Source: Thermogutta sp. (GTDB lineage Bacteria; Planctomycetota; Planctomycetia; Pirellulales; Thermoguttaceae). From it: a DNA stretch of 16,088 bases. Under the pieces are notes generated by a model that worked only from the letters and a program-made list of their open reading frames with translations, was not told the origin of the DNA and searched no databases. The position numbers and the translations under genes are program-made. How positions within the stretch are numbered: position 1 is the first letter of the stretch; every line of letters begins with the position of its first letter. Positions 15,006-16,088 of this stretch are shown here, in pieces. Where the stretch lies: contig JAAZNR010000771.1 of the NCBI GenBank assembly GCA_012798155.1, positions 1-16,088 of the forward strand. The letters run 5' to 3'.

Positions 15006-16088
15006 CTATAGTTTCAAAACGGCATCGAACCGGCACACCTGGAAGCATCGCCCGCACTTGATGCAGCGAGCCTGATCGATGACGTGGGCCTCGCGGCGAT
15101 TGCCGGAAATGCACTCCACGGGGCAATTTCTGGCACAGGCGGTGCAGCCGACGCATTTCTCGGGGTCGATCTCGAAACGAATCAGGGCGGTGCACTTCTT
15201 GGCGGGGCAACGCTTGTCGCGGACGTGGGCGAGGTACTCGTCGCGGAAATGGGTGAGCGTGCTGAGGATCGGGTTGGGGGCCGCGCGTCCCAGCCCGCAC
15301 AGTGACGACCGCCGCACCAGCTTCGCCAGGCGTTCCAATTTATCCAGATCGCTCTCATCACCCTTTCCGGTGGTGATGCGCTCCAGAATCTCCATCATCC
15401 GCTTGGTGCCCTCCCGGCAAGGCGTGCACTTCCCGCAGGATTCGTCTTCGGAAAAGGCGGTAAAGAACTTGGCGATATCCACCATGCAGTCGTCCTCATC
15501 GAGGACGATCATGCCGCCGGACCCCATGATCGAGCCGGCGCGATTCAAGGTATCGAAATCGACGCGGAGGTCGAGCATGGAGGCGGGGATGCACCCGCCG
15601 GCAGGCCCCCCGGTTTGCACCGCCTTGACGGCCTTGCCTCCGCTGCAACCGCCGCCGATTTCCATGACGATTTCGCGGAGGGTGATGCCGATCGGCACCT
15701 CGACCAGCCCGGTGTGGGTGACCTTGCCCGCCAGGGCAAAGACCTTGGTCCCGCCGCTGGCCTGGCTGCCGATGCGGCTGAACCAGTCGGCGCCGTAGAT
15801 GATTACGGCGGGGACGTTGGCGAAGGTCTCGACGTTATTGATGACGGTCGGCTTGCCCCATAAGCCGGATTCGGTGGGATAGGGCGGACGAGTTCGCGGT
15901 TGTCCGCGCTCGCCCTCGATGGAATGGATCAGAGCGGTCTCCTCGCCGCAGACGAAGGCCCCCGCTCCCAGCCGAATGCCGATGTCGAAATCGAATCCGG
16001 AGTCCAGAATATTCTTGCCGAGCAGGCCCCACTCCCGGCACTTGCGGATGGCGCGATCGACCCGCTCCACGGCCAAGGGGTATTCCGC
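15006..16088 (-). CDS. hydB: NuoF/HydB-like NAD(H)- and FMN-binding subunit, partial
   Basis: The C-terminal 360 residues of the flavoprotein that exchanges electrons with NAD(H) through FMN; the N-terminus lies beyond the right edge. Visible elements, numbered within the fragment: [19 protein letters not shown] (41-59), [20 protein letters not shown] (67-86), then the [4Fe-4S] site [15 protein letters not shown] with C218, C221, C224 and distal C264. A CPAKKC motif (294-299) follows. Two ferredoxin-type [4Fe-4S] motifs close the protein (C312-C322 and C342-C352). This C-terminal ferredoxin extension separates HydB/HndC-type hydrogenase subunits from plain complex I NuoF. Whether an N-terminal [2Fe-2S] domain exists cannot be seen. 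It is first of the three visible genes in transcription order, so the operon promoter lies outside the window. Bifurcation with ferredoxin is inferred from family. Confidence 0.94.
   Translation of the reverse strand, partial: AEYPLAVERVDRAIRKCREWGLLGKNILDSGFDFDIGIRLGAGAFVCGEETALIHSIEGERGQPRTRPPYPTESGLWGKPTVINNVETFANVPAVIIYGADWFSRIGSQASGGTKVFALAGKVTHTGLVEVPIGITLREIVMEIGGGCSGGKAVKAVQTGGPAGGCIPASMLDLRVDFDTLNRAGSIMGSGGMIVLDEDDCMVDIAKFFTAFSEDESCGKCTPCREGTKRMMEILERITTGKGDESDLDKLERLAKLVRRSSLCGLGRAAPNPILSTLTHFRDEYLAHVRDKRCPAKKCTALIRFEIDPEKCVGCTACARNCPVECISGNRREAHVIDQARCIKCGRCFQVCRFDAVLKL

Noticed and set aside
13180..15075. A 631-codon plus-strand open frame opposite hydA
   Set aside because: Composition is typical of an antisense shadow (Arg, Asp, Gly, His-rich, no motifs), while the minus strand has complete hydrogenase motifs.
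1..16088. CRISPR array, tRNA genes, insertion sequences
   Set aside because: No regularly spaced identical repeats, no tRNA-like cloverleaf with a T-arm GTTCRA signature, and no transposase-like protein were seen.

Overview
The window looks like chromosomal DNA of a GC-rich planctomycete. The best clues are a very long standalone secretin with an N-terminal repeat array, a secreted FG-GAP/VCBS repeat protein, and gene-poor spacers of several hundred bases. Its metabolic genes point to a facultative or fermentative anaerobe, possibly in or near the Pirellulales. The lineage is inferred from gene content; there is no rRNA gene here to confirm it.

Left part, plus strand. Positions 1-1383 hold the C-terminal 460 residues of pyruvate:ferredoxin oxidoreductase (nifJ). 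It is followed closely by a dihydroorotate dehydrogenase-like flavoprotein (1413-2420). A spacer of about 510 bp carries a 14-bp inverted repeat 112 bp apart and a good intrinsic terminator. Next come two translationally coupled membrane proteins (2931-4322 and 4319-5443). The first is a shortened CydA-like subunit of the cytochrome bd superfamily fused to a C-terminal heme-c domain (CNDCH). The second appears to be a diverged CydA-like partner. This pair is the most unusual system in the window.

Middle. Positions 5444-6393 have no credible gene but hold short ordered repeats, strong hairpins and two sigma70-like promoters. The second promoter (TTGACC-17-TATTTG) should drive the 1377-residue secretin (6394-10527), which starts at TTG and ends at a textbook terminator. 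A secreted six-blade FG-GAP-type protein follows (10810-12108).

Right part, minus strand. Transcribed leftward from beyond the right edge are a NuoF/HydB-like flavoprotein (partial), an M3-type [FeFe] hydrogenase catalytic subunit (HydA) and a NuoE/HydC-like [2Fe-2S] subunit. A hairpin terminator lies just downstream of the last one. Together they form an NAD(H)-linked, possibly electron-bifurcating, trimeric hydrogenase.

Inferred logic: PFOR makes reduced ferredoxin from pyruvate, and the HydABC-type enzyme can discharge ferredoxin and NADH as H2. The heme-c bd-type complex may handle oxygen or pass electrons between the membrane and periplasmic carriers. The secretin and the FG-GAP protein are cell-surface functions with no evident link to this energy metabolism.
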